The notes beneath the pieces are model-generated. The model did not search any database. It was given only the letters and a program-made list of their open reading frames with translations, and was not told where the DNA came from. The position numbers and the translations under genes were made by a program. Positions 47,898-59,504 of a stretch of DNA of 64,000 nt are shown in pieces. How positions within the stretch are numbered: the stretch's first letter is position 1; every line of letters starts with the position of its first letter. The DNA comes from Rhaphigaster nebulosa (lineage: Eukaryota > Arthropoda > Insecta > Hemiptera > Pentatomidae): contig OX411309.1 in NCBI GenBank assembly GCA_948150685.1, positions 101,955,770-102,019,769 of the forward strand. Direction: 5' to 3'.

Positions 47898-50412
47898 ACA
47901 AGCTGTGACAAATGAAAATATTTTGCAACAACTACTAAAAGAAATGAAAGAATTCCGACTTTCATTAAAACAAATTAATGACCAATTCAAAGATATCAAA
48001 CGAAGGCTAACCAAAATTGAGAGCAAGTCCAAAAACAGATCGTAAATCGTAAATCGAAGGAAAGATAATGGCAAATCTTATCATAATCGCCTGGAACGTC
48101 ACTGGGACGCTAACAAATAAAAACGAATTACACGTATCAAGTTGAATAACATTGATGTCTGTCTTAGATCAGAGACGATTCCTGTGAAAGTCCTTGATGA
48201 AATTTTTCTCAAGTTCAGTGGTTACAGGTTTTATCATACAATAAACCCAAGTAACTCTGCAAGGAGAGGAATTGGGGTAATTATTAAAGAAAGTATCAGT
48301 CATTATGTCTTTGGTAAAGTACGAAGCTAAGAAATACAAACAGCAGCAGTTACAGTTAAGCCAAAAACATATCCACTGACTGTTGCCAGTATTTACTGTC
48401 CTCCAAGATATTCCTTAAAAAAAGATCAATACCCATATCTCTTTAGTCAAATTGGTAACAGATCTGTCATTGGTGGTGATTTTAACGCGAAAAACATTCA
48501 GTGGAGATCACGTCTAATCACGACCAAAGGTAAAAAATTTGCAAAAGCTATGGAAGAACACGGTTATGAACCTATATCAACTGGTAAGCTAATGTATTGT
48601 CACTATGTCTGCATCAGACTGCCAGACTCAATTGACTTCCTCGTTTTCAAAAACATTTCCACTAACTACATAACAATATAAGAAAATATTACACTAAGCT
48701 CAGACCATACATTGATTATTCTCACCCTCATAGAAAGGATTATTTAAAAAACTTCCAATCCAACTCTGACTAATAAGAGAACCGACTCGGAATGCTTTAG
48801 GATTGACTCCCCGAATAAAAATAATTTGAAATCTTCATTATCACCCAAAGAATAAATCGATAATGAAGTAAATAAACTTGTAACAGATATGTTCCATTTT
48901 TGTATATTAATGTTCTAGAACTAAAATGCTAATAAGCTCATTACGAGCTTATTTTGTAATTTCACACATAAATAAAACAAAATGAGAATAATCTGAAACT
49001 TTGAATTTATTTTTTATTGATTGATTTGGTGTGGAATGAACCAATAGCAAAATCAGTTAGATCGATAGTAGCCAAACCACATTCAAATCAATCTCAGTTA
49101 CGGTTGGTATTTTATTTGTGTACGAGAATTGAAATGGTGACGCAAATTTTAAACTATTGTTTGAATTTTCAATGGTTCTACCTATCGTGTAACTGGGACT
49201 GAGAAATTGACATAGAGCTGACCTGGATGAAGAGAATCCCGATAAATACGGACTTCTTAATACATCGATAAGCAAGCTCTTCCCAACCCCAGAGTGTTGT
49301 CTGTAGCGTTCTTTGTTAAAGATCGCTATCTTGATTGCAATTTGAAAACGAACTGTCTAAGTCACGAACGTCGTTTGAATATAATAGCAACACGCAACTC
49401 CTTTCTAGAATTGATGTTAGGAATGCTGCCAATGTGGTGATTATCCATAAGTCATTTCCAATTCATAGCTTTATCTCGTTTAATACATTATTACATTTGG
49501 TAATTTCATTTATAATTTTTTGAAAGTCGGTAGAGTAATTGATTTTTTATTGTTATCACTAATTGTTTTATATTTAATTCAAATATCAATATCTTCAGAC
49601 TCAAAAGCATACCTACCTCAAACGAACTATCTCGTCAATCTATCCTCTTCGACAGATTTTTCTCTATCAGACAGGGGTCAGAAATGTTTTCAATTCGATC
49701 AGACTTGCCAGGAATACCACAAGGATCAGTTCTGGCTCCTTTATTATGCATTAAATAACCACATGGCATAGCTACGACGAGAAACGTGTCTACCAGTTTA
49801 TATCAGCGAAAATCTAATTCCTCAGACGGACATAGTACGTTACCTTGAACTGATACTCGACAAAAGGATGATTTGGGGCCCGCACATCAAATTGAAAAGA
49901 TAGGCTCTAAACAAGCGACTGAAATGATTATATTCTTTTTTTTTTCCAAATCGTTAAAGCTGAAATTAAGACAGAAACAAAATACGTATACATTACTGTG
50001 TAAAACTCATGTGGACGTAGTCCTCACAGATTAACGGTCTAGAATTTCTCTTCAATCCAAAATTTTTAATATCAGAAGCTTCTTGGTACATTAACAACAA
50101 AACTCTGTACAGTTACTTAACAACTCTCAGTTATCGGTCAACACATAGGTACCCTTTATTCCCGTTTTCATAACAGCTTTCACGGACATCACAACAGGCT
50201 GATAGACGATATGGCCATGGTTGGCATGACCATTAGGAGAAGACAAAAAGATTCCATTAGGAAGAGATGCTGCTCTGGGTACTATCCTTCCCCATGCCCA
50301 ATATGCCATGTCTTTCTTTTTTCACCATCATATTTGCTGATTGTCACTCTTCTGCTACAGAGGCGAATAAAGAGTTGAAAGTTAAAAAAAATGAAAAATA
50401 AAAAAATAAATA
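47898..50412 (+). pseudogene. Jockey-type non-LTR retrotransposon, EN and RT, decayed
   Basis: The order is as follows. At 47920-48045 is a coiled-coil tail typical of the upstream ORF1 (LLKEMKEFRLSLKQINDQFK). At 48070-48770 is the endonuclease domain with IIAWNV, NNIDVCLRSET, NPSNSARRGIGVIIKES, VASIYCPPRYSLKKDQY, VIGGDFNAKNIQW (Asp/Asn catalytic motif) and a final SDH. At 48775-48890 is interdomain sequence. At 49690-49745 is the RT motif GIPQGSVLAPLLC. At 49790-50375 is the thumb and C-terminus (IPQTDIVRYLELILDKRMIW, then GPHIKLKR). The YADD box is missing: sequence jumps from the PQGS region straight to the thumb. The segment 48900-49560 matches nothing I know and may be an insertion. The 3' end is A-rich (50386-50412). 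The frame is broken many times. Confidence 0.85.
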
Positions 50413-51570
50413 TTTATATAGCCTTGTCATAATGTCACTCTTAATACTTCCACAATATTACTATTTGATTTTGTTATTAATGTTTTCATATCTATTATTA
50501 CTTTTTTGTTATTTATATATTTAATTATTACCCCTGCTAATTTACTTTGTTCATATCTATATATCCTTTATTTTCATAATGTCATTGTTTATACTTCTAT
50601 ATTTTTTCTGATTTATTAATATTTAATTTATTTTAACTAATTATATCCCTGTCACTACTTTCATTATTTATAAATTTTCCATACTACTTCTGTCATATTT
50701 ACTGTATTGAATCTTGTCAAACAAGTCGGCATTTAATCTCTAATATTTTGGTTTTTTCTTGACCGCCAATCGGACTATCTCCTTCTTGTTTTAAGAGCTT
50801 GTTTCATCACCTGAGGGAATTAATTAATTTTTCATATAACAAAATCTCATTACTATTCGAGTTAATTAAAATTCTTTAATGAAATTGCAACAATAAAGTT
50901 TTAATTTTTTCCCCTCTTCAACTCTTAGAGAAAAATATTTTCTCCTTAGAATTTTAAATTCCGTGATTGATGGTTAATTTTCTACGAATAAAGAAAATTA
51001 AGAGCAAAGCAGAGATGAAAGGAACCTTTTATAATCTTTTTCTCCCTCGTTTTAATGAATAATAAATATTGTAAGAATATTGCTCAATGTCCAAATGCAA
51101 ACATAACGGGTGAAATAATCTAATTTTATTAGTTCTCTAAAAGAGCAAAGTTTTCATAGTTTATGAACCATTCTTATAAGTGGTCGTATTTAATATTCAA
51201 TGACTGCTTTGTACATACTTTATTTGTTTTATAATACAAACTACACAGGTCCTATTACATAAATGAATGAATCAATAGAATCTAAATGATTTTTATAACT
51301 TCATTGCTATCGATCGAAATATGGCGTCTTTAGAAAAATCGATATTTGTCTTTTATCACAACTCCCTTTGAATATGAAGGATGTTTCTACAACACATTTA
51401 ATTACTATTTCTATTAAGAAAAAGAGTGAGGAAAATGTTTTCTATTTTTCCATTTTTATTAATTTACATATTGCAAACCATATGAAAATATTGTGATGAG
51501 ATATTTTTAGATTATAATGAGTAATTATGCTCTTATGTTATTGATTAGTAATTTATATATATTATTATAA
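50413..51570. other. Gene-free AT-rich stretch
   Basis: No supported coding sequence. Confidence 0.5.
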
Positions 51571-51870
51571 TGGAAGTGGATAAGGCATTGGACTACTTAC
51601 TTCCGGGTCCAGGTTCGAAACCGCCTGTGGCAGATAAATATATGTTCTGTTATTTCGGCTGAGTATCGACTCAGGGGTGGAAGACGCTACTAAGGCACAT
51701 CCAGCCAGTGGGTATCTAGTCCTTAAGTGGGTTGGGGGATATACCTAGCGTTGACAGGATCCTGACGACACCTTATTGTAAAACGTTGGTCATAAAAAGG
51801 ACTTCCTTGCCAAGTACTGAACTCAAGATTATACCTTAGTGGGTTGTAGTGGTGTAAATTTTATTTATCG
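51571..51870 (+). repeat. tRNA-derived SINE (tRNA-Arg-like head)
   Basis: AATGGAAGTGGATAAGGCAT resembles the D-arm/box A region of arginine tRNAs. GGTTCGAAACC (51612-51622) is a good box B. A 230-bp non-tRNA body follows, with TCGACTCAGGGGTGGAAGAC, GCACATCCAGCCAGTGGGTA and TAGTGGGTTGTAGTGGTGT. The GC content is clearly above the flanks. The anticodon stem does not fold properly, so this is not a functional tRNA gene. Confidence 0.65.
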
Positions 51871-52034
51871 TTTCTCATCTTAGTGGATATGCTATTAAAT
51901 TATTATTTCAATTAGCAGTTCAAAATAATTAAATATAAAAGTTAGTTATGTTTGATTAAAGACGTTAATTAAGTTCTTGCTTGTCATCTTGCAAATTTTA
52001 TATTTTGTCAGTACAGGAGGATGGGACTTTATTC

Positions 52035-52575
52035 AATGTATCCATTTTTATGTTGGTTTATTATTTTCAATAATAGACCTTTGGAATCGACCAAGGAAAA
52101 AATTGTAAGTCCCACTCAAAATTTGAGGTTTTACTTTTCAAGTAAAGTAGAATCCGAATATCGAATAAAAAAAAATCCGTCCGCCGTACGCCGTCCACGG
52201 CTTTTCTCCGAAACTACTGGACCGATTTTCTTGAGATTCGGTACCAATGTCATAGGTCACCCCTGGATGATTTTCGGAGCTCGACATTACCAGCCGTCTT
52301 TTTGTTTCAAATTGGTTTATTATTTTCAATAATAGACCTTTGGAATCGACCAAGGAAAATTTTTTGTAACCCCTCTCCCCCTCAAAATTTGAGGTTTTAC
52401 ATTTCTAGATACGTAGAATCCAAATATCGAATAAAAAATCCGTCTGTAAAATTTATTATACTTTTATTGCAGGCTTTTGTTATACTCAATCGAAAGCTGA
52501 TGAAATTCATTACAAAAGGAGAAAAAAAATCATCAATAAATCTGACCAGTGTTAGCTGAGATATAGCGTAATGAA
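52035..52575. repeat. Dispersed repeat family C, copy 2
   Basis: Two copies of the TTCAATAATAGACCTTTGGA...CGACCAAGGAAAA block lie about 260 bp apart (52066 and 52326). Between them is ACCGATTTTCTTGAGATTCG, as in the 6425-7425 copy. The last 60 bp match 7310-7380. It abuts an RT relic in the opposite orientation. Confidence 0.75.
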
Positions 52576-52885
52576 CTTCGTAGACTAATTCTTCGGCGCA
52601 GCTAGTCATCGTGGCACTAGGCCTTCTGACTTATCTATTGGGCTTTTGACTTCCTTGCATCTCTTCACTTTATCCTTCCTTGGATTATTTCTGCACGTCC
52701 TTTAGCTTCCTTAGTATTTCGTTCTTTTTTTTTCTACTGACGCGCACGTACAATATTTCCTCTATATCATTTTACCACCTCATTACATGTCCTAACCATC
52801 ACAGTCTACTTGCATTGACACAGTTTTTTCTTAACATTATCAGTTCGGCACTCTCAAGGCGATCATCTTGGGACAAGCTTCAATT
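52560..52885 (-). pseudogene. Non-LTR RT C-terminal relic
   Basis: The minus-strand translation gives RLWWLGHVMRW, then NDIEEILYVRVSRKK and eroded basic sequence. The RL-W-GHV-RM/W motif marks the C-terminal segment of endonuclease-RT elements. It resembles, but is not the same copy type as, 18530-19180. Only about 100 residues are readable. Confidence 0.6.
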
Positions 52886-53244
52886 TTTTTTTCCTTTGGT
52901 GACTACTGCTTAATTTCTTTAACTTGGACAGAATAGATATTTTTGAAATATTACAAGTGGAAATAATAAACCATTGTGTAATCCTTTATGTTTTTTTCGT
53001 TAAATACTATAGAGATCAGTTTAAATGGCATATAAATATATATTTTTAAAACCTATTGCAAGGTAAGAAATAGTTCTGGTTGTATTTCCGTCTTCAAGAT
53101 TATCAACGAAATTAATAATAGCCGAAAAATATCAGTCGATTATCTGGACCGCTTTGCAACTCACAAGAATTAATACTTGATAAAAATTAACAGACAGTTC
53201 AGCAGTTTATTAGCAAGCTAAAGTGGAACTCATTAATCTATATA
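52886..53244. other. Gene-free AT-rich stretch
   Basis: Nothing recognisable. Confidence 0.5.
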
Positions 53245-53314
53245 TATTTTTTTTTTAACCCAGCATATATGCACCGCGGCCTATTAAGGCCTATTGTGCG
53301 CTGGCCTAAACCGT

Positions 53315-53701
53315 TTAAAACAGGCCAGTAGCCTTTGCAAATCTGAGTAGACTCATCAGGTCCACCATCTCACAGAGCTTAGGGTCAGTGATCCGGTGAC
53401 AACCAAAGTGGAGGTACTGCACCCTTGCCAAAGCATCGCATCCACAAATTATGTGGAAAGCCGTTTCGTCCTCCATCCCACATAGTCTACATGTCGGTGA
53501 CACAGTTAGTCCTATGTTGTGGAGGTGCTTATTCAGTTGATAGTGTCCTGTATATAGTCCCGTCACCATCCTAAGGTTACTCCTATCCATAAACAGAAGT
53601 ATCTCACTTCTTTTGGGGAAGGGTCCATCTAAAAACAGTTTGGAGTGTATCTGTTTCCTAGTGTTTTCCCAGTAGTGCTTAACTTTATTGCCTACAGCCA
53701 C
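53315..53701 (-). pseudogene. LINE C-terminal zinc-knuckle region
   Basis: 128 codons. Cys71-x2-Cys74-x8-His83-x4-Cys88 (CRLCGMEDETAFHIICGC) forms the C-terminal zinc knuckle of LINE RT proteins. The upstream segment (KRSEILLFMDRSNLRMVTGL) is the usual lead-in. It is out of frame with the RNase H region, which ends at a stop just upstream (53758); the break lies near 53760. Confidence 0.85.
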
Positions 53702-53757
53702 TCTAATACACCTTTTGGCATAGCTAAGGCTTATGCCAAATATGGACTCTGGTGCCC

Positions 53758-54483
53758 TCAGACCTCAGAGCCTCTCCTTGCAAAGTAATCAGCCTTTTCA
53801 TTCCCCAAAATTCCCGAATGTCCAGGAAGCCATTCAACCCTTACCCTGTTGGTTTCAGACAATTTGTTAAGATTAACTTTGCATTCTTCCACCAACTTTG
53901 ACCGGGTCGCATAACCACTTAAAGCCCCGATAGTAGCGTGGCTATCTGTGTAGAATGTAATTAGTCTGTTTTTAACGCCCTCCTCAATAAGGGACTGGGC
54001 ACAGTCATTAATTGCTAATACCTCTGCCTGAAAGACAGAGGCATGCCTGCCTAAGGATATGAACATTCCCTCTCTTGGCTTATCCATCCTCCAGATACCC
54101 GCCACTGAACCTTGTACCGTCAGGGATCCGTCTGTATAACAGTTAGTTCTGCTGATCTTAGTATTATAGTGTCCCTCCCTATAGCTTTGTACTTGTATGT
54201 CAGAGTGCATTGCCAACACCTCATCCTTATCAATCATGTTAAACAGAGTCCCATGTCCCTGGTAGGCCAGGGATTTGGATCTTGTCCTTAATTTCGTAAA
54301 TCTATACGCAGTGCTAAGTGCCTGCGCCTTAATTTCTAGGTACAATGGTGTAAGGTTCAAAAGGACCTCCATTGCAGCAGTGGGAGTAGTGCTCATGGCG
54401 CCAGTTGTCATAAGACACGCCAGTCTTTCTAGTCTGTCCAGTATTTCTCGAGGCCTACTAGCATTAATCCTATGCCACCACAC
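53758..54483 (-). pseudogene. LINE RT C-terminal end plus RNase H domain
   Basis: 241 codons. The first 110 residues are the RT tail (RLERLACLMTTGAMSTTPTA, AMEVLLNLTPL). RNase H follows with all key residues present: Asp118 (CYTDGS), Glu154 (FQAEVLAI), Asp180 (FYTDSHATI), His222 and Asp232 (WLPGHSGILGNEKADYFARR). The domain could fold, but the element around it is broken. The start shown is only the first Met of the open frame. Confidence 0.9.
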
Positions 54484-54492
54484 AATTGCAGC

Positions 54493-54999
54493 CTATGATA
54501 AAATAGGTCTGATCGCCGCCTTATATAGCCACAAGGCTATTTTGGATTTCAGACTCCAAGATTTGCCCACGGCTCCTTTGCATGCCCATAGGCAGCGAAG
54601 TGTCTTCGTGCTAACATTATTTATATGACTAAGCCATTTTAGCTTACTGTCAAGGGTAATTCCTAGAAATTTAACTTCACTGCAGATGTTTATCAGAGTG
54701 TCATCAAGACGTGGCGGTCTCATTAACACATTCCTTCTGTTAGTGAAGATACAAAGGTTAACCTTCTGGGGGTTGAGGCCAAGACCATTATCTTTACACC
54801 ATTCTTTCAGAAGGTCCTTTATTATTATGAGCAATCCGGAGATAGTCTCCGGAAATTTACCCCCTTTCAAAACAGCGATATCGTTGCATATCCCTGCGTA
54901 TGAAATCCTGCAGAGCTTAGTTTGATCAACAGCGTGTCCACAATCAACCACCACAGGATTGGGGACAGTACTCCTTCCTCCCTGTGGACACCCCGCCAT
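54493..54999 (-). pseudogene. LINE RT palm/thumb, damaged
   Basis: 168 codons. AGCPQGG is RT motif B. The next stretch shifts frame, so that the expected YADD region reads YAGICNDIAVL and the catalytic Asp pair is destroyed. Downstream, LLKEWCKDNGLGLNPQKVNL, CSEVKFLGITLDSKLKW and AACKGAVGK-like sequence follow the R1/LOA thumb. A premature stop follows IRPILS. Confidence 0.85.
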
Positions 55000-55478
55000 G
55001 GGTCTAATCCATAGCTTCGCATGTCCTAATTCTGATCTGAGGAGCCTTCCCTATAGAAATGAGTTAATCTATTCAGAAGCTAATGGTCCTACCCCTTTCC
55101 ACCTAAGGCTTTTTTTGCCATAGTATCATAAGGAGTGCGATCACAGGCACCCTAAATATCGACAAAGATGCCTGCCATAATTTCTTTTTCGGCTAGACTT
55201 TTCTCTATTTTGGAGGCCAAATGATGTAGTGCGGTCACACATGATTTTCCAGCCTGATAAGCAAATTATCCACAATATAGTGGCTTTTCAACTAAAACCG
55301 TGTCTCTAATATGTCTGTTAATAATCTTTTCTTCATCAAGAAGGATGTCAGACTGATAGGTCAACTTCCTTTGGGATAGTCCTAAGACTCCTTCCCAGGC
55401 TTTGGAATAAAACAAGCCTTTACCACCCTTCAATTATTGGAATGTGTGCAAGTGCTAAGCTTCCCCTATATAATTCCA

Positions 55479-55763
55479 TTATGTAGGGTTTAAATACAGG
55501 TAGGCCTTTTTGAAGTAAGGCAGGGAAAATCCCATCGGAACCCGCAGCTTTGCAAAACTATTACTTGCCCATTCCACCCTCATAGAATTATTTATTTTAT
55601 TGGTTTCAGCCCACTTAGTCCTGACACCAAAGTGTTCATCTACAGTGGGATTAATTAGGTTCTCATCCAGCAGCTCACATTCAGAAAAGTGTGAACACGC
55701 CAGAGCTTCCAAGGCCTCTTTACCAGTATTAGTGAAGACCCCTTCAATCCTGATCGTCCCCAT
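55479..55763 (-). pseudogene. LINE EN-RT linker and RT N-terminal part
   Basis: 95 codons beginning MGTIRIEGVFTNTGKEALEA, the usual linker between EN and RT in R1/LOA-like ORF2 (ending in a G-x-S/D-G-I/F-x-P-like MGFSLP). RT motif 1 and motif A lie further downstream in other frames (55460-55130), interrupted by stops. Confidence 0.75.
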
Positions 55764-56213
55764 TACTCCCCTATCAGACTGCTTAGACAGAATTCTATTA
55801 ACCCTGAATGTACATGATGTATCATTTATGTCGTTACAGAAACTTATCCACGCACCCCTTTTAGTCCTGCGAACAGTCTTTTTATAGTCAGTGAGTGCTT
55901 GGTTGTAAGCGTCCCATCTGCCTGATTTTTCGGCAGCATTAAAGAGTCTTCGAGTAAGAGCTTTTAGCTTGCAAAGCTAATAATTCCACTAGGATGTATT
56001 CCTTTTGGACTTAACCCTACGCACACTATTGTTATCGGTGTAGGATCTCATTATTGCCTCAGTTAACAATGAATTGATACATTCTAAGTGCCAAGAATTC
56101 TTAAAAATCTTAGGACAGCACTTAACCTCTGCTCGAGCTGTGTACAGAATGCATCCCAGCTGGTGCGCCTTGGATCTCTGTACACAGTCTCCTTCATGCT
56201 ATTAGCAGATAAA

Positions 56214-56820
56214 TCAAATCTGATAGCGGTGATCTGAGCATGTCTCTTCCCTTGAAACGTGCCAGCCCTTAAGCCTAGATCGCGTGCTTAAGGTTATATC
56301 AATGACCTCAGCTCTCACTCTGTTAACAAAGGTGGCCTCATTGCCTCTATTTAAGATTTCGAGGTCATTGCTAACAATATATTCTAAAAGATGCTCGCCT
56401 CGCTGGTTGATGTTTTGCTCCCCCAAAGGCTGTGGGTGTGCATTGGCATCTAAAGATCTAAAGATGAGCTGGAGTGGGAGTTCTTCATACGGGAGGTACA
56501 CCGACGCCAGCGTAATCTTCTCCCCTTCATTACTCTCACAGAGGGACTATTGCACTGCTGTCACAATAGTGATGCCACAAGGGTAACAGTTTTAGTCTGT
56601 TCCTGAACAGGATGTAGGTTCTGGGCATTGTTGGCACAGCAATAATTCTGTATCCTGGTTTGCCCAGTCCCTTTATCCTGTCCTTATAAGTAAGGCTTTT
56701 GTATTAGAATAATATCTATATCCTTACCTTTTACATACTGTTGAAAACCTCCACAGGCTGCTATGCAGTGATGCAGGTTGATCTGCAACAGCTTGATATC
56801 CATGGCTATTGTGAGTCGGC
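56214..56820 (-). pseudogene. LINE apurinic-type endonuclease domain
   Basis: The domain begins at about 56815 with MDIKLLQINLHHC and KDIDIILIQKPYL (the Q-E-P motif is altered to Q-K-P, so the catalytic Glu is lost). It ends with MYLPYEELPLQLIF, DANAHPQPLGEQNINQRGEH, the AEVIDITLS Asp motif and CSDHRYQI (the SDH motif). At least one frameshift separates the two halves. Confidence 0.85.
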
Positions 56821-56969
56821 TCCCGGAGGAACGACCCCCGGCGGGGTACAGGGGACCCCTCCTCTCTCGATTCCTCCAGGGGTGTCCCCGAGTAGAGAGA
56901 GACCCCAGCCACAGAGCGCCCCTCCTCAGCCGGTCCAACTTCTACTTCCATGCCACCTGGTACAGTGGT

Positions 56970-57601
56970 TATGGTCCTCTCCTTCTCTCCTTCTTGGGAG
57001 ACACTCCGTTCAGCAGCCACCTTAGTTTTCCCGCATCTGACTTCGGTGGTTTCTTCTTTTCAAATACCTTAAGGAGTACTTTGGTGATGCCATAAGCTAC
57101 CATCATGTTCCTCCACTCCACGTATTTGACGCTGGTTTCCGGGATTCGAAGAATCCCATAGAAGCAAATTGGCTCATCTTTAGTGCCCATCAGTGTCCAA
57201 CTGGGGCCTTACCATTTTGGATCCTGAGTCTCCTCAAAAATAGGTCCTTTGAAGTCCCCTCTTCAGGGAAGAATCCACCTATCCTGACAGCGTTTTTGAG
57301 TTCATTTGTACTACCAGTGCGGAGTTGTATGCCCCCACTGATGGTAAATTTGCTCACTATACTGGTGACCCAGTTATTGGTGGCATCATCGTCACAGACA
57401 ATATAATATAATGATAATACAGCCTCCGAGGTGGTGACTAAAGCCACTGAAGCCCGGGTTCAATCCACCTTCCTCCAGCTTATCTACCGACTTGATCACC
57501 TGGGTCTTAACCTCCTCGCTCTGTCCCTTTGACAGCTGAACAGACGGATATCCACAGGGAATAATCTTGCTGCCTCCGGTCGCAAGGGCATAGGAGATCA
57601 T
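56970..57601 (-). pseudogene. LINE ORF1-like region, three overlapping broken frames
   Basis: Frames at 57601-57392, 57447-57190 and 57190-56969 read on from one another with shifts: SVQLSKGQSEEVKTQVIKSV; VLSLYYIVCDDDATNNWVTS; then FYGILRIPETSVKYVEWRNM. The order and composition suggest the ORF1-type protein that precedes EN in insect R1/LOA elements. No zinc knuckles are visible. The family assignment is weaker than for the ORF2 domains. Confidence 0.5.
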
Positions 57602-57654
57602 TTCCTCTCCACTCTTGGGTCTCTTCGCCCATCCGTAATTACAACTTAGAGTAA

Positions 57655-58965
57655 GAGAAACTTTAATTTATTATGTTTAAAACTAAACAGCCAATAATCA
57701 CTTATAAAAAAATAGCCGTTAAATTATAACGGATTATCAATTACTAACCCATCTTTTATAAAAAGTGTTTAGAATATTGCTGACTAAAGATTTATAGTTT
57801 TATAGCAAATTAGTATAAGTATTATGAGTATTTAAATTTTTTAAGATGTTAAGAAGTAAACTATTTCACTTCTTGAGATGAATACGATTTACACAATATC
57901 AATGAATGGGAACGTTACTAAACCTTTAAGAATTATCATTCATATCCATCTTAGAGTTTGATAAACCGTATGATAAAAAAATAAACAAATAAATGTAAAT
58001 TTCAGCGAAATCGTGAACTCAACCAAGGAGCCACTCCATCTCGATCTAAGCAGAAGGAAGGTTTTTCTTTAGTACAAAGGCGCCTTACCCTGCCTCGCTT
58101 TTTGTAGTCAACAGCTCATCTTCTTTTCTTTGGCCATAATAGAGAATTAAAACAAGTTTTCTTTTCCTTATTTCAAAAGTTCCAAATTATTATACCCTAA
58201 TTAGATTTCTGTTTTAACCAACCTTTAAAATTGTCAATAATGAAAAATTAAAAAATTGACCATTTTTCTTCTTAATTGAAAATATTCAACGGTTGTTATG
58301 TATAACGTTTGGAAGTGACTATCACATCTTCAGATCAATTCACTGGATATGGAATAAAAACATAATAAAACAACCATAGAAAAAAATAATAAATTTATAT
58401 GTTAAACATTACATGGCACACAACTGAAACCACTATCAATAAATCATAACTATAACCTGCAAAATAAAATAGAAAATTCAGATAATAATATTATATATTA
58501 ATAAGAAAAACAGCTATGTATACATAGATCTAATCCTTTAGATTAATCAGTGTGACGACGAAAAGACGGGACATTCCTTGTTAATATATTTGTAATTAAA
58601 ATTATGTTAAAAAATAAAGACGAATTATTCCTTATGGATATATGAATGAAATATGGAGAGTCGAGTGTATTGATTGATTTATATCTAGACATCCTACAGG
58701 AATTTAATAGTTCTTGTTTTTCTTCTTACTTTCTTTTACTACCATTATTCCTAATGAAGACACTTGAAAAAGATAATATTGTGATTCAAAGTTCCACTCC
58801 CTTCTACATTTTAAACCAGCTAATGATTTTTTTATTATTTAATCAAAACTGAAAGTGTAATTTTTTTTTTTGTTTACAAAATAACAATAAGAAATAAAAT
58901 GTTTGTTGAGATTGAAATTGATTGTATTGTTATTTAACATTGGATCCTGAGTAATATAACGTACA
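57655..58965. other. Gene-free AT-rich stretch
   Basis: A degenerate hammerhead-like motif lies at 58304-58333 (see findings). The GC-richer patch at 58010-58110 is unrecognised. Confidence 0.45.
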
Positions 58966-58974
58966 ATACCCTAT

Positions 58975-59157
58975 TTAAGTCCGATACCAATCCACCTCAC
59001 AGGCTGGTGGATACAATTTGATGGCTGAATTAATTAGCTTCAGATAGGAAGAGTACGCTCTGTCCTCGTGCCCAATTTGGCTAACAGCATTTTTCAAGGC
59101 ATCACGATAAATTCTCCGATGAAAAATGGAAGGGGCTCGGATAATAAATGGAGGCAA
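58975..59157 (-). CDS. Unidentified 60-codon frame, possible last exon or transposon scrap
   Basis: The minus-strand frame has balanced, coding-like composition (IFHRRIYRDALKNAVSQIGH; EDRAYSSYLKLINSAIKLYP; PACEVDWYRT) and higher GC than its flanks. The sequence TTTTTCATCGGAG just inside it could be a splice acceptor. I do not recognise the protein. Confidence 0.25.
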   Translation of the reverse strand: MPPFIIRAPSIFHRRIYRDALKNAVSQIGHEDRAYSSYLKLINSAIKLYPPACEVDWYRT

Positions 59158-59504
59158 TCAACAACTCAATTCTTATGAGGTTATGCAAACAGCTCAAATT
59201 AGCTTATGAAAAATAATAGCAATTTTTCTAAAATCAATTTCCAATTCTAAATTGATACTTATAGCTTCCTTCCGAGTTCTAACGATTTTCAATTCTTCAT
59301 TGTTTTAGGATTTAATGTTTAATTTATTATAAATTGGAAAAAAAAAAACACAAATACCGTCAATAAAAGCGAAGCTAACAGATTTTTCGTCACTCTTATA
59401 TAAAAATATATATTATTTTCTGATAAGATGGATCTCCATTAAATGGAATGTTAAAGTACTGTCCCTTGTGTCATTACAGCAATTCACAATTTTTTTATTA
59501 TTTA

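Larger units (their letters stand above)
53247..57650 (-). mobile_element. R1/LOA/I-type LINE with EN, RT, RNase H and zinc knuckle
   Basis: This is the longest mobile element here. On the minus strand its parts run from an ORF1-like N-terminal region (57601-56970), to EN (56820-56214), a linker (55763-55479), RT (about 55400-54493), RNase H (54483-53758) and a C-terminal zinc knuckle (53701-53315). It ends at a T run (53247-53256), the poly(A) tail read on the other strand. Higher GC content separates it sharply from its flanks. An RNase H after RT limits it to RNase H-bearing LINE clades (R1, LOA, I, Jockey-related). All domains are in broken frames. The 5' boundary near 57650 is set only by loss of coding signal, so the copy may be 5'-truncated. 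No target-site duplication was found. Confidence 0.85.

Noticed and set aside
51571..51645. Possible functional tRNA-Arg gene
   Set aside because: Box B is good, but the anticodon and acceptor stems fail by eye and a SINE-like body follows.
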